Shown: positions 44,590-56,080, counted from the stretch's first letter. The stretch: 64,000 bases of DNA from Rhinopithecus roxellana (GCF_007565055.1 NC_044558.1:79199444-79263443); one strand, 5' to 3'. Program-made: numbers and translations. Notes: a model not told the origin generated them from the letters alone.

Positions 44590-44745
44590 CAGCTTAGTCA
44601 ATAATAATTGTGTGACCCTAGGCAAGTCACTTAACCTCTCTGTGCCTCATCTGTAAAATGGGGATTCTCTTTGTCTCTGCCTAAGAGATGTTGTCCACAG
44701 TAAACGTTCAGTGAGTGTCAAAGTTAGCATCATTGTCATTGCAAC
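44590..44745 (+). repeat. MIR SINE
   Basis: 'tgtgtgaccctaggcaagtc' near 44609, 'cttaacctctctgtgcctca' and 'tctgtaaaatggggattctc' are a good sense MIR match. Confidence 0.85.
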
Positions 44746-45084
44746 CAGAGAGCCCATGCCAAGTTTCAGGCAGGCAGCATCTTCTCAGCTACAGCTAACT
44801 GTAGCAAGGAAGTCAAGGAACCCAGAGTAGCCAGGTCTTCAACTACGTCACTTCAGAAGCTTCAAAGTTAAAAAATTTCTAAATAAATTTCTAAATTTTA
44901 AACTTGAAAGTAAATTTAGAAACTGTGACTATGTTGGGTAGGCCAAATAAAACACCTGGAGGATACATCTTCCCGAGAATCTAAAACTGTACACATCACA
45001 TGGGTGAGGTAGGTTGTGTAGTCTCAGTGCCCAACTTGAAGGCAATGACGCTGTTCTTTCTTTCACTGACGGTGTTTCCTGAAC

Positions 45085-45262
45085 ACCAGGTGCTCTGCTG
45101 TACCATTCTGAGACAGGCAATGTTGTACCCATCAGCAGATGGGAATATTGAGGGTGGGGGAGATCAAAAGACCTGCCCAGTGCTCACAATCTGTTAGTGG
45201 CAAGGCTTGGATTTGAAACTAGGTTTTCCTGATTCCAGATGCAATTTACTTAGCTGTGGTGC
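45085..45262 (-). repeat. MIR SINE, antisense
   Basis: 'gcagatgggaatattgaggg' near 45135, 'agacctgcccagtgctcaca', 'aaggcttggatttgaaacta' and 'cctgattccagatgcaattt' give the antisense MIR order. Confidence 0.7.
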
Positions 45263-45264
45263 TA

Positions 45265-45980
45265 CATGCCTCTCCTTCCACTTCTCCAGCATATCTGTTT
45301 TTCAACTTCTGCTCAGAGGCGGACAATGGCCAAAGTGGCAACTGGACCAGATGTTTCCATCCAGTTCTAAGCAGCCCCAGGCAGGAGCATCTGCTGCCTA
45401 ACCTGCCTCATCTGCCTTCAGCACAAGAAAACCACCAGTGACAAAATGACTGAGCTTGCGGCAGCTACTCCTGGCGATGTGCCTGATAAGTATTAAGTAG
45501 AAGCTGTTGTTTCCCCTACAGACATTTCTGTTTGGGTTTATATACATTTATGTGCTTCATACGGAAACCATATTTAATTAAACACAGGGAGCTGACTCAA
45601 GCATACTAAAAAAACTATGATGTACCATTTCCCGCCCTCACCTGCCTTCCTGTTAGAACTTCCCAGGAAGGTACTGGCCAGGGCAAGTCTTGCTCATCCT
45701 GTTCAATGACACTGTTAGGTTCTGAGGATTCAAGGGCACCGTCTCTTTCTCTCTGTCCTTCATCCTTTCTTCCTTAATTGAATTGAAAATAAAACGTAGA
45801 GAAAAACATTCCAATAAGAATCCATAACCATGAACATCATAAAATTCAATGTCATAGACTGGCCAAGGCTTTTTACCAATGAAGATGCCAATTCCTTGGC
45901 CAATGTCAAGAGTAAGACATTCACCCAGGAGGTCTGAAAGCCATCGGCACAACATGGCACCCAGGATCCTCAGAGAAATG
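45265..45980. other. Unique-looking sequence, nothing recognised
   Basis: A 100-codon minus-strand frame at 45653-45955 and a 66-codon one beside it have no recognisable motif; no repeat named. Confidence 0.4.
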
Positions 45981-45984
45981 AGAT

Positions 45985-46075
45985 GAGGACTGGAAACAGC
46001 AGATTCTGGGGCCAGAGAGGTAGGTTCAAATTATGTTTCTGTCACTGTAGTCTCAGGGAAGTCATATGTATTTGG
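45985..46075 (+). repeat. MIR fragment
   Basis: 'gattctggggccagagaggt' near 46003 and 'gtctcagggaagtcatatgt' near 46051 resemble the sense MIR 5' half. Confidence 0.45.
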
Positions 46076-46079
46076 ATTC

Positions 46080-46975
46080 TTTTTGGTTTTGTTTCAAAAG
46101 ATGTATCAAAAGATGTTTCAATGAATCTAGAGATTTGCTTTCAGTTTCATTTTTTTTTCTTTTGATAATACCGGTGCATGATAAAGCAATCTAAAAAGTA
46201 CTTACAGATATCCAGGTAAAGGTACGTTCACATATGATGAAAGGAATAACAATAAAGTGAATATCTGTGTTCTCTCAACATGGGTTAAGAAATGGAATAT
46301 ATACGTGAAGTGTTTAGTTTTAAAAACCTCATTGTCATCACTGATTGTATTATTCCAGTTTCCCTATTTGTCTGCAGATAGACAAATGCACAGATGCTGT
46401 GAAATGCATATATGAATGCAGCCCTTGTTCACTGATGTCACAGGATACACAGCATTCTGCATATGCATTTCACACTTAACAGTGATTGAGCTGCTATCTG
46501 ATGTTTGATTTCAGGGTCTGTGTTCATGACTTCTATGCTAGAAAAATGGTCTGAGCTTAGCTGGAGTAGTTGAAAGAAATCTTATTATAGCATTAGCTAG
46601 ATGGGAGCTGACACAGCCACTGAGACCAACACTGAGTCACTGGTGACCACTTTCCCAGAGACAGGGTGCGTGTTGGAGCTCAGTAGGCATGTCTTGACAC
46701 TCTGAAGGGAGAAGATCCTTCAGGACACTCAGCCCTACAGGGAAAGTATTATACAATGCAGGAAGCCATAAATGCAAATTGGAAGTCCACAGACTGATTT
46801 TGGTCAGTACATACCCAAAATGATCCAAAAGGTTACTCTCTCCCTCTTATCAAAGCATTGATTCAATTGTCTTCACCAAGTTCTAGTTAAAGCCATGAAT
46901 GCTTACCGAATGCTAACTGAAACTACCACTTGCAAATGAACTAAGGACCACAACATAGACTGGCCTTGACATTCC
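46080..46975. other. Unique-looking sequence, nothing recognised
   Basis: AT-rich; no repeat or coding region supported. Confidence 0.4.
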
Positions 46976-46981
46976 TTGGAG

Positions 46982-47195
46982 CAGGATTTCTCCACTTTTG
47001 TGCTATTTGGGATCAGATAAGTCTCTGGGGTGGAGGTTGTCCCACGCATTGTAGGATATTTATATGGCCTGTCCTCTACTCACTAGATGCCAATAGCAAT
47101 ACCCCTGCCCTCAGTGGAGGATTTGAGTATAATAACTAAGATGTCTCCAGACATTGTTAAATGTGCCCTGAAGGTGGAGACAGAATCACTCCATT
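46982..47195 (-). mobile_element. MER20-type hAT MITE, antisense
   Basis: 'aggatttctccacttttgtg' at the left end, 'gcattgtaggatatttatat', 'cctctactcactagatgcca' and 'gatgtctccagacattgtta' match MER20 in reverse, about 215 bases as expected. Confidence 0.75.
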
Positions 47196-47199
47196 GCGG

Positions 47200-48475
47200 A
47201 TTACTAATTAAGGTTATAGAAGTTTATGAAAGTGTACAGTCACAAAAGGCTTTCTATACCCAGTTAGGTAGAAAACGCCAGGTGTTCACTTAGCAGCCTC
47301 TCCAGCAGCTGGGACATTGGAAGGGATGAAAAGAGGCTGGCAGGAAAGGGTGAGCATGGACCCAGTCTGGCCAATGGGACATCAGGGCAAGGTCCCGGGG
47401 AGTTTCCAGGCAGTCCACTCCAGCATAAGACACACCCTCTAGAGATCAGCACTGCATCCTTCTCCTGTTTCTGAGCAAACCTGCGTGAGAACACGGTGCC
47501 TGAATTGGTGACCTCCACCTTGCAGCCCAAGGCAGCAAGTCTGAGATCAGAAGAAAAGGCCTGAGGACAGTAGGTAGAAGGAAAGAAAAAGCCACGTTCT
47601 CCCTTTGTCCTTTTAACCTAGGAGTGGAAACAGCCTCCTCTCGCTGCTGAAACTCAGGGAGCCTCAATGCCTAGAGCGGTCATAGCATCTGTGTACAGCC
47701 CATTTACTACATTGCTGTCTTCTAAATACAAAAGGAGTTTCAGTGTCCAGGTAAGACACTGACTAATATAATAACCATCCAGCATTTTATTTGTTTTGTA
47801 TATAATTCTGTAGGTGGGTAATCTGCAAATCTTTTTCAAAATATTTTAAAGAATGCCAGTAGTGGGTTGATTGAGAACAGTGGTACCTCAGGGAATTCAT
47901 GTGTACACTGTCCTGTTCCAAATAAAAAGCACTGTGTAAAGGGAAAAACGTCGTTCAACTACTGATCTTTCTGGTTCTTGATTTACAAGAAATAGGTGCA
48001 TATAAAATACTTATAACCAAGTGTGAATGTGGATTATCTTCCTCTGAGAACAGGGGTGTTTCTGAAAGAAGAGGGAAATTAGCTAACATTTACTGACCGA
48101 GGACAACCTTCAGTAGTTTATGCGATTTGGAAACAGCTAAAACAGTTGATGCAAAAGATAACACCAAACAAGCAAAAACATCAGAACCAAACAATCTTTA
48201 TCATCCTGTAAGTAGTTTCTTCAAATCCTTTCAGAGCTAATTTTCAAGATGAACTAGGAGATACACTAGAACAAACCAGCACCCAATGCGGCCAGCTTCT
48301 TCAGACTGTAATTAAGGCCACCAGCTATTTTAGGTCCTAACAAGACACTTTTCTAGTTCCTCGTTAGCCTGATTTTGTTGGAGGAGATTTTGATAGCCAC
48401 AGAGGCCATAGAAGCTTTAAATGGGTGAATTGCATGGTATATGGCTCACATCTTAATAAACCTGTTTCTTTTAAA
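47200..48475. other. Unique-looking sequence, nothing recognised
   Basis: About 1.3 kb. Frames at 47264-47530 and 47446-47667 (minus) show no motif. Confidence 0.4.
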
Positions 48476-48479
48476 GCTT

Positions 48480-48925
48480 CGTACTTTTCATCGCATCTAC
48501 ATCTTCAACCTTGGTGCAAGTCAGCTTCATCTCTGACCCAGGCTGTTGCAAAATCGTCCACAATGGTCTCCCTGTGTCTGCTTTTGCCCCATCTCTACCC
48601 CATCATCCTCTCTCCAGGCAGCAGTCTAGTGACGCTGTTAAAATGTAAGTCCTATAATGTTACTCTGTATTCAAAATCCTTGATGCACTCATCTTATTCA
48701 CAAAAAACTGAAAGTCCTTATAGAATATATACAGTCTTGGCAATCTGAGTACCCTTGCCTGCACTGCCCACTGTCTGTTCACAATCATCTGCTAAACTTC
48801 CCTGACACACTCTGCTCCAGCAGTTCTGCCCCTCTTGCTGTTCCTGCAGCACCAGGCAGGATTTTGCTTCACATCTTTGCACTGGCACAGCCCCTGCCAG
48901 GACCACTCCTCCCTCAGGACACGGT
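48480..48925 (+). mobile_element. L2 LINE (first part)
   Basis: Sense L2 3' region with 'ctcttgctgttcctgcagca' near 48832 and 'catctttgcactggcacagc' near 48872, the usual 'gcctttgcacttgctgttcc' equivalent. It continues after an inserted LTR. Confidence 0.65.
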
Positions 48926-48927
48926 CT

Positions 48928-49312
48928 TAGTCTGTTTGTGTTGCTGCAAAGGAATACCTGAGGCTGGGTCATTGATGAAGAAGAGAGGTTTATTTGGCTC
49001 ACAGTTTTGCAGGCTGTATGAGAAGCATGGCGCCAGCATCTGCTTCTGTGAGGACCTCAGGCTGCTTCTACTTCTGGTGGAAGGTAGGGGGAGCCAGTGT
49101 ATGCAGATAACATGGCAAGAGAGAGGAGGTGCCAGGGACTTTTCAATGAGCTCCTACAAGAACTAAAAGTGCGAACCCATTCACTCCTGCAACAATGACA
49201 CCAAGCTATTCATGAGGGATCTGTCCCCAGGATCCCAACACTTCCCACCAGACTCCACTTCCAACACTGAGAACCAAATTTCAACAAGCAAACCGTATCC
49301 AAACCGTAGTGG
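48928..49312 (-). mobile_element. MST-type solo LTR, antisense, inserted in L2
   Basis: 'gtctgtttgtgttgctgcaa' at the start, 'gaatacctgaggctgggtca', 'cacagttttgcaggctgtat', 'gaagcatggcgccagcatct', 'ccaagctattcatgagggat' and 'ccgtatccaaaccgta' at the end are an almost complete reverse MST LTR. Confidence 0.85.
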
Positions 49313-49314
49313 AT

Positions 49315-49645
49315 ACCCATCCCCAGTGCTGCCTCCTCTCCTTCAGGTCTTCATTCATGTGGCCCCTCCTAAGTAAGGTTTTGATTGACAGCTTCTCCTA
49401 AAACCCACTCATCCAGGCTGGCACTCCTTACTCTCTCTCCTTGCTTTATTTTTTTTCCCAGAGAACTTAGCAACATCTAACATACTAAATATTTAACTTA
49501 TTTGTATTTTGTGTCTCCCCACTGTGAGGAAACTTTTTTGATGTCAAGGATTTTGCTTGTTTGCTGCTGTTTCTCCAAGAGTAACTGGCACATAGTAGGA
49601 ACTCCACATATATACCATGAATGCATGAACGAATAAACAAACAAA
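49315..49645 (+). mobile_element. L2 LINE (3' end)
   Basis: Resumes with 'ctccttcaggtcttcattca' near 49339, then 'gtgtctccccactgtgagga', 'gtaactggcacatagtagga' and a tail of 'gaatgcatgaacgaa' type. Confidence 0.75.
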
Positions 49646-49671
49646 TGGATGGATGGATGGATGGATGGATG
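49645..49671. repeat. (ATGG)n microsatellite at the L2 end
   Basis: Six tandem atgg units directly after the L2 tail, which itself ends in repeats of this kind. Confidence 0.9.
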
Positions 49672-49674
49672 GGT

Positions 49675-50169
49675 GAATGAATGCATGAATTGGCTGTGAT
49701 TAAGAGCACAATGTCACTTCCACATGTGATTCCTTCTTCTTCCTGGCAGCCCTAACTTCCAGTGCTTTCCTGTGAACTTCTTCTGCCTACTTTTCTGCCC
49801 ATGTCTTGATCCTCTTGTTTATCAGTCACTGTCCCACATTTCCCACTTGCATTTAGTATCTTTGCAGCCACGTTTATCTCTACCAATCCCATTGCCCTCT
49901 TAACAGAAAGAGAGATTTCCTTTGTCCAGGAGAATCGTACAATAGCAAAGCCAGACGACACTGGAATCTCAAGTGGCCAAGCACGGGATTTGGCTGCTGC
50001 ATTTAATTGGTATCATGCATCTGATGCAAAAGCCTTCTCCTGGGGCATTTATTAAGCACCCACAGAGTGCTGAGCACCAATATATGGGAAAGATGCAAAA
50101 CCCAGTCATCCTTGAGTCAACTGACTCTTGTGTGTAAGGTTTGGTATACAATGAGATCTGAGAGTCTAT
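49675..50169. other. Unique-looking sequence, nothing recognised
   Basis: No supported repeat or gene. Confidence 0.4.
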
Positions 50170-50931
50170 TGAGACTCTTTTTTTTTTTTTTTTTTTTTAT
50201 ACTTTAAGTTCTAGGGTACATGTGCATAATGTGCAGGTTTGTTACATATATATACTTGTGCCATGTTGGTGTGCTGCACCCATCAACTCATCAGCACCCA
50301 TCAATTCGTCATTTATATCAGGTATAACTCCCAATGCAATCCCTCCCTCCTCCCCCCTCCCCATGATAGGCCCCGGTGTGTGATGTTCCCCTTCCCGAGT
50401 CCAAGTGATCTCATTGTTCAGTTCCCATCTATGAGTGAGAACATGCAGTGTTTGGTTTTCTGTTCTTGTGATAGTTTGCTAAGAATGATGGTTTCCAGCT
50501 GCATCCATGTCCCTACAAAGGATGCAAACTCATCCTTTTTTATGGCTGCATAGTATTCCATGGTGTATATGTGCCACATTTTCTTAATCCAGTCTGTCAC
50601 AGATGGACATTTGGGTTGATTCCAAGTCTTTGCTATTGTGAATAGTGCTGCAATAAACATACGTGTGCATGTGTCTTTATAGCAGCATGATTCATAATCC
50701 TTTGGGTATATACCCAGTAGTGGGATGGCTGGGTCATATGGTACATCTAGTTCCAGATCCTTGAGGAATTGCCATATTGTTTTCCACAATGGTTGAACTA
50801 GTTTACAATCCCACCAACAGTGTAAAAGTGTTCCTATTTCTCCACATCCTCTCCAGCACCTGTTGTTTCCTGACTTTTTAATGATTGCCATTCTAACTGG
50901 TGTGAGATGGTATCTCATTGTGAGACTCTTT
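50170..50931 (-). mobile_element. 5'-truncated young L1 with 11-bp target duplication
   Basis: A 740-bp L1 3' fragment (50181-50920) with a T run at 50178-50198. tgagactcttt flanks it at 50170-50180 and 50921-50931. It encodes the last part of ORF2 and the normal end MFSLIDGN on the minus strand, then the 3' UTR. The frame runs on into flanking DNA up to 50996. It has the same 18-bp duplication as the full-length L1 and looks only a few per cent different from it. Confidence 0.95.
50276..50311 (-). repeat. 18-bp tandem duplication in the L1 3' region
   Basis: gcacccatcaactcatca (50276-50293) followed directly by gcacccatcaattcgtca (50294-50311), matching the pair at 21958-21993. Confidence 0.85.
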
Positions 50932-51835
50932 AACTTCTTGGATACAAAGGTTGGATCTGATTTATTGGGGGAACCCTTCACAGTATTGTGAGGCAATTAA
51001 TGCTCAATAAATATTTGTTAATATCAAAACCAGGAGCAATCCATTTAAGATAACTATATTTTTAAAAAGAATCACAGTCAAGATAAAATGGCTTAGAATT
51101 AATGTCCACCAGCAAGGTGGGCCATGAAATGGTAATGTTTCAAAAGCAGTTCTTGTTATAACTGACTCCGCACTGAAAAGGAGAGTGACGATGACCTTTT
51201 TCATGGGGTATCACAAGTGACAAAGGTCACTGACTTTGTCCAGGAAAATTAGAGCGTATAGCACCTTAGAAGCACTAGTAATTATCAATGATTATTTAAA
51301 TACCACTAGAGCAGAGAAAGAAATTAAATGTCCATCTGAAAGAAAATATACATAGACACACACACCTAGAAACATATATACAAACATACATACTTATGCC
51401 TCATGTTCATAAGAAAAACACAAATGAGATATTTAAAAACTGTAGTTCAAAGTACATGTCCTGAACATCCTCTAAGTGCAAAGACACTGGGCTTTAAAGA
51501 CAAATTTAAACAGTGCCTCCAGCCCCAGAAAGCTTGAGAATTTCTTGAGGGAATTATGATTAGCTCCAAGTGGAACGACATACTGAATGCCATTTCAGAC
51601 TAACTTAAATTCAAATTCTCGTGATTCTGGAGTCCCTCTAAGACTTTTCAACTGGGCAGAAATTCAATAGAAAGGATTTCCTGGCTCTTGTAAATATGAA
51701 ATGTGTAAACATCCTTGAGTGGGGAGCTCTCCTTCAGAAGAAATGAAACACTGTCTCCAGCCAGTGAAAATTATTTGGTTATAACTCCTACTTGGTTCAT
51801 TTTGTTAATTACAAAAGCCTCAAACTCTTTCTTCC
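50932..51835. other. Unique-looking sequence, nothing recognised
   Basis: No repeat or coding region supported. Confidence 0.4.
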
Positions 51836-51837
51836 AG

Positions 51838-52050
51838 GACAGGGTTTCTCAGTTCGGGCGCTAGTCACATGTTAGCCCAGATGCTTATTTTTTGTAAGGG
51901 GAGCTGTCTTATGCATTGTAAGACGCTTAGCAGCTTTCCTGGCCTCTACTCACAGCAATGCCCCAGTGCGACAACCAAAAATGCTTTCAGACATTTCCCC
52001 GTGTTCCCTTGAGGACAAAATGCCCTCAGTTCGAGTCCACTGGTCTAGGA
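51838..52050 (-). mobile_element. MER20-type hAT MITE, antisense
   Basis: 'acagggtttctcagttcggg' at the left end, 'cttatgcattgtaagacgct', 'cctggcctctactcacagca', 'cgacaaccaaaaatgctttc' and a right end 'gttcgagtccactgg'. Close to the 46982 copy in design and the same orientation. Confidence 0.8.
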
Positions 52051-52054
52051 TAAT

Positions 52055-52475
52055 TATCCTAAAGTAATTAGATCTAACCATACAGTAGAAATAATTATGC
52101 AGATATAACTTCTCTAACTTCTCTTTCATGCATCATATCCATTGCAGCAATCCTGAAATATTCTGTGTGCAATTGTGCCCCATTCCCACCTGCAGTAATT
52201 TGATTAGAAATGATTGATTTGCTCTGGGTAATTATAAAGTGAGATGCATGTAGGAAGTGATGGCAAATTATGATTAAAAAGTAGTAGATTTCTCTTTTGC
52301 CCTTAAGACTTGCTCATGGGTCCAGTTATGAAACCAAAAAAAGAACAAAAAAAAAACAAAGGAACAACTCAAGGTAAAGAAAGACCTCCATGCTCATTAG
52401 GAGTTCTTTCTCTGGGTTCCAGGAGAAGTAAAGCCAGTTTGCATGGTGTTGGGGACACACCGATAGGGCTGGTAA
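52055..52475. other. Unique-looking sequence, nothing recognised
   Basis: No supported feature. A frame at 52310-52564 runs into the neighbouring Alu. Confidence 0.4.
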
Positions 52476-52478
52476 AGA

Positions 52479-52787
52479 TGGAGAGCACCGCCTGTAATCC
52501 CAGCACTTTGGGAGGCCGAGACGGGTGGATCACGAGGTCAGGAGATCAAGACCATCCTGGCTAACACGGTGAAACCCCATCTCTACTAAAAAATACAAAA
52601 AACTAGCCGGGCGAGGTGGCAGGCACCTGTAGTCCCAGCTACTCGGGAGGCTGAGGCAGGAGAATGGCATGAACCCGGGGGGCCGAGCTTCCAGTGAGCC
52701 AAGATCCGGCCACTGCACTCCAGCCCAGGAGACAGACCGAGACGCCGTCTCAAAAAAAAAAAAAAAAAAAAAAAGGTGGAGAGCACC
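52479..52787 (+). mobile_element. 5'-truncated young Alu (AluYR-like) with 11-bp target duplication
   Basis: The Alu starts at about 52490 with 'gcctgtaatcccagc', lacking about the first 20 bases, and runs to an A tract ending at 52774. tggagagcacc flanks it at 52479-52489 and 52777-52787. 'actagccgggcgaggtggc' and 'gatccggccactgcactcc' are Old World monkey AluY marks. The long minus-strand frames at 52530-53077 are Alu-derived. Confidence 0.93.
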
Positions 52788-52789
52788 AT

Positions 52790-53560
52790 CTTTAGTGCAT
52801 TTCCAGGCATAATCAAGATTCCAGGTAATGACAAGACCTGGTGCCTGGAGGATGAAAACCACTCATGGGGCCCGGAGCAAAAGGTGACGTGCCTTCTGAT
52901 GGCTGATCTGGCCTGACTCTGCCCACACCACACTAATGGAGGGCCAGGGGATGTCTGATGGCAACTGGGGAGATGGACTTTTGCCATCTTGAATGTGCTC
53001 CCACCTTCCTGTCCCTTGCTGCCACAGGGGAGGGTCAGGAGTGCCCTGGGAGCAAACACAGCCTGCTTTGCTCTCATTCCAATATTTCAACCAAGAGTTA
53101 ATTTCTACTCCAGCTCTGAGCATTCAAGGTCAGAGCCCTTGGAGCCAGTGACTAAAAACCCCATGAATCCCAGAGTGAAAACACGTCCTCTCTCTGATCT
53201 AGGCTGACTGGTTCGCCCTAACCAGGGTGATGAGAGTGTGGAGAACACACTCTTTGAATACAGAATCAGGATATGTGTTCTATTAGGTGCCACCTCTTCA
53301 AGGAAACAAAAGCATTTGAAGTTAGGAGGGTCTCAGAATGTCCAGGCCCCGCACCTACGAGGAAACAACACAATAAAGACACACAATGAGCCATGTCAGT
53401 CAGCATATGCATGCACCTTGGGCAGACACACACCAGTGCTCAATCCCGAGCCACTGCTGCGGACCAGGCTCCCTTCTCAGCACTGGGTGCGCAGCAGTGA
53501 GCCAGGCGAGAGTGTCATGGGAATACTGTGTGAAGCCGAGGTTTGGAGGACGGTAGTTTT
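52790..53560. other. Unique-looking sequence, nothing recognised
   Basis: Moderately GC-rich. Several short frames, none with a recognisable product. Confidence 0.4.
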
Positions 53561-53641
53561 TTTTTAATCCACCACTCTCCCTCCACCCTCTAGTACTCCA
53601 CAGTGTCTGTTCTTCTCATCTTTATGTCCATGTGTGCTCAC

Positions 53642-53948
53642 TATTTAGCTGTCAGCCAGGAGCAGTGGCTCTCACGCCTGTAACCCCAACCCTTTGGGAG
53701 GCCAAGGCAGGCAGGTTGCCTGAGGCCAGGAGTTCAAGACCGGCCTAGCCAACATGGTGAAACCCTGTCTCTACTAAAATTACAAAAAAATCAAAAAATT
53801 GCTGGCCGTGGTGTTGCACATCTGTGATCCCAGCTGTTTGGGAGGCTGAAGCATGAGAATTGCTTGAACCTGGGAGGCAGAGGTTGCAGTGAGCTGAGAT
53901 TGTGCCACTGCACTCCAGCCTGGGCAACAGAGCAATAGACTCTGTCTC

Positions 53949-54033
<85 letters not shown>

Positions 54034-54052
54034 TGTGTATATATATTTAGCT
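53642..54052 (+). mobile_element. Alu inserted in L1, with 9-bp target duplication
   Basis: tatttagct occurs at 53642-53650 and 54044-54052, flanking an Alu body at 53651-53948 ('gtcagccaggagcagtggct' start, both monomers) and its A tail, which has grown into a TA/TG microsatellite. Confidence 0.9.
53949..54046. repeat. Compound microsatellite A(n)-(TA)n-(TG)n-(TA)n in an Alu tail
   Basis: About 17 A, then about 11 TA units, about 20 TG units with one interruption, and a short return to TA. It sits where the Alu poly(A) tail should be, before the right target duplication. Confidence 0.95.
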
Positions 54053-54592
54053 CCCACTTGTAATTGAGAACATGTGGTATTTGGTTTACTGTTCCTTCCT
54101 TGATTTGCTTACAATTATGGCCTCCAACTCCATCCATGTTGCTGCAAAAGATCTGATCTTATTCTTTTTGATGGCTGTGTATATATGTGGTATATATGTA
54201 CCACATTTTCTTTATCCAATCTACCACTGATGAGCACCTGGGTTGATTCCATGTCTCTGCTATTATGAATACTGCAGCAATGAACACACAAGTGCATGTG
54301 TCTTTTTGGTAGAATGGTTTATTTTTTAGAGTACAAACCCCTCAAGGACCAGCAGCACTCAAAACAGTGGCTGCTTCTGCTTGTAGTCCCCCTTTATAGT
54401 CAGTGAGGTTGCAAGCTTGTTTGACACCTCACCATAAACTAGTGTGTTTAGAATGTTGCAGAGATAATGCTAAGATAAAGGAAAAGAGGGATGGTGTGAA
54501 GTAAGAGGATTCTGTAGATATGGGTGTAAAGATGAGCTTCTCAGAGGGTGTAAAATTTGAGATGTGATCTCAGGGTTTGAAAAAATGGAAAC

Positions 54593-54904
54593 AGGCTGGG
54601 CATGGTGGCTCATGCCTGTAATCCAAACACTTTGGGAGGCTGAGGAGGGTGGATCACTCTAGGCCAGAAGTTCAAGACCAGCCTGGCCAATATGGTGAAA
54701 CCTCATCTCTACTAAAAATGCAAAAATTAGCCAGGTGTGCTGGTGCACATCTGTAATCCCAGCTACTTGGGAGGCTGAGGCACAAGGATTGCTTGAACCC
54801 GGGGAGCAGAGGTTGCAGTGAGCTGAGATCATGCCACTGCACACCAGCCTGGGCAACAGAGCGAGACTCTGTCTGAAAAGGAAAAAAAAGAAAGAAAGAA
54901 AACA
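54593..54904 (+). mobile_element. Alu (AluS/J-type)
   Basis: Starts 'ggctgggcatggtggctcat', has both monomers and ends in an A-rich tail with aaag units. The 189- and 116-codon minus-strand frames here are Alu antisense and not genes. Confidence 0.93.
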
Positions 54905-55390
54905 GAAAGGGAACTGCAAGAGCAAAACCCTCAGGTAGCAATAGCTTCTCACATCCAAGCATTCTCCACACACATGCACACAGGCAATCACACCAGTACA
55001 CATGCACATTCATACACAAAGACGCAGATGGAGAGAGACAAGCAGCAGGTGGGGATGAGGAAGGGCTGCCCTGTGGACCCCCATGCACACACATCCAGGA
55101 GACCCACACCATCAGTGGTACAGGTCCTTTTAGTAAAACATCTCCCAATCCAAACAGGGGCTGCGTTTTCCACAGAGCAGTATCAACTTTGGTTCTTTTG
55201 TGGCTGTGGAGACGTAACACCATCTGATTGACCATTAGCATATATTACAAGCAAGATACACTTCAAGTACTTAAGCAGCTACAGAACTGAGCAGTGCAGG
55301 CTTCCCCAGTCAGGTGTGGTTTACTACTCTGACCACGACTCTGAGACTTAGGGCTTTAAATTGCATCCACCTGAGTATCTGCCAAGTCCC
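54905..55390. other. Unique-looking sequence with CA-rich patches
   Basis: No gene or named repeat; 'cacacatgcacacag' type patches near 54966-55015. Confidence 0.4.
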
Positions 55391-55394
55391 TGGA

Positions 55395-55570
55395 CCACAT
55401 ACCTTTTTCATTTACATCTCAAAATTACCCTCTGAGGAAGCTTTATGACTGTCAAATGACACATGAGGAAACAGGCTTGGAAAAGTTAAGTGAGTTGCTC
55501 AAGTTATCACAATTAATAAGAAATTGAACCAGGATGCAAGGTAATTCTGACTTCAAAACTTTGTTAATTC
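55395..55570 (-). repeat. MIR SINE, antisense
   Basis: 'cacatgaggaaacaggcttg' near 55461, 'gttaagtgagttgctcaagt' and 'aattgaaccaggatgcaagg' follow the antisense MIR order. Confidence 0.7.
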
Positions 55571-55574
55571 TACT

Positions 55575-56080
55575 GTTTGACGTTGCCTGTTAGAACCATA
55601 ATCAGTTTGCAGCTTGCTTTTCTGACGCTGCCGAAAAACTAGAGATTCTGCATACTTGTAGATGATTAGCTAGTCAATTTATCTCACCCTTCAAAAGCAG
55701 GGTGGTTAACACACAGTGGACATAGCCTCCATCCATACACAGTAACTTACAGTGCTATGTGATTTGCTTTCCTTCCCTCTGATGGAACCAACCTCAGGTG
55801 TTCAGACTCCTAAGGATCAAGGGTAGATGAAAACTACTGTATCTTTGCTCTAAAATTTCAAAAGTACCATTGTCCTCTTTTGGGCAGAGTGATACTCAGG
55901 TGTCACTTTTGGACAGAGTGATACTTCAGGTATCACCAAACTAATCTATGTTTTCTGGGTTCAAACTAAAAGGAAGAAAAAATAAATAAATCTCCCTAAG
56001 GCGACCCAGAATACCCTGGCCTTAAATTCCATCCTAGACCATTCTGTTCACTGTTCAGTTGACCTGAGTCACAGTTATCA
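55575..56080. other. Unique-looking sequence, nothing recognised
   Basis: No supported feature; a short local near-repeat 'ttttgggcagagtgatac' near 55878 and 'ttttggacagagtgatac' near 55908 was seen. Confidence 0.4.

Larger units (their letters stand above)
53566..54345 (-). mobile_element. L1 3' end, antisense, interrupted by an Alu
   Basis: Left part 53566-53650 ('ctcatctttatgtccatgtg') and right part 54045-54345 ('tagctcccacttgtaattga', 'catccatgttgctgcaaaag', 'gggttgattccatgtctctg') are consecutive L1 3' UTR/ORF2 sequence on the minus strand, separated by an Alu and its tail. Confidence 0.8.

Noticed and set aside
45653..45955. 100-codon minus-strand frame considered as a hypothetical small protein
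   Set aside because: No recognisable domain or repeat origin, and its length is within the range of chance frames; left as unique sequence.
49645..49671. Short regular repeats considered as a CRISPR-like array
   Set aside because: Simple (ATGG)n microsatellite with no spacers; the host is a primate.
52530..53077. 110- and 163-codon minus-strand frames
   Set aside because: They are antisense Alu translations with the usual 'SPGLECSG' and 'LPSSWDYR' words, running into flank.
54659..55241. 116- and 189-codon minus-strand frames
   Set aside because: Antisense Alu plus flanking chance sequence; no domain.
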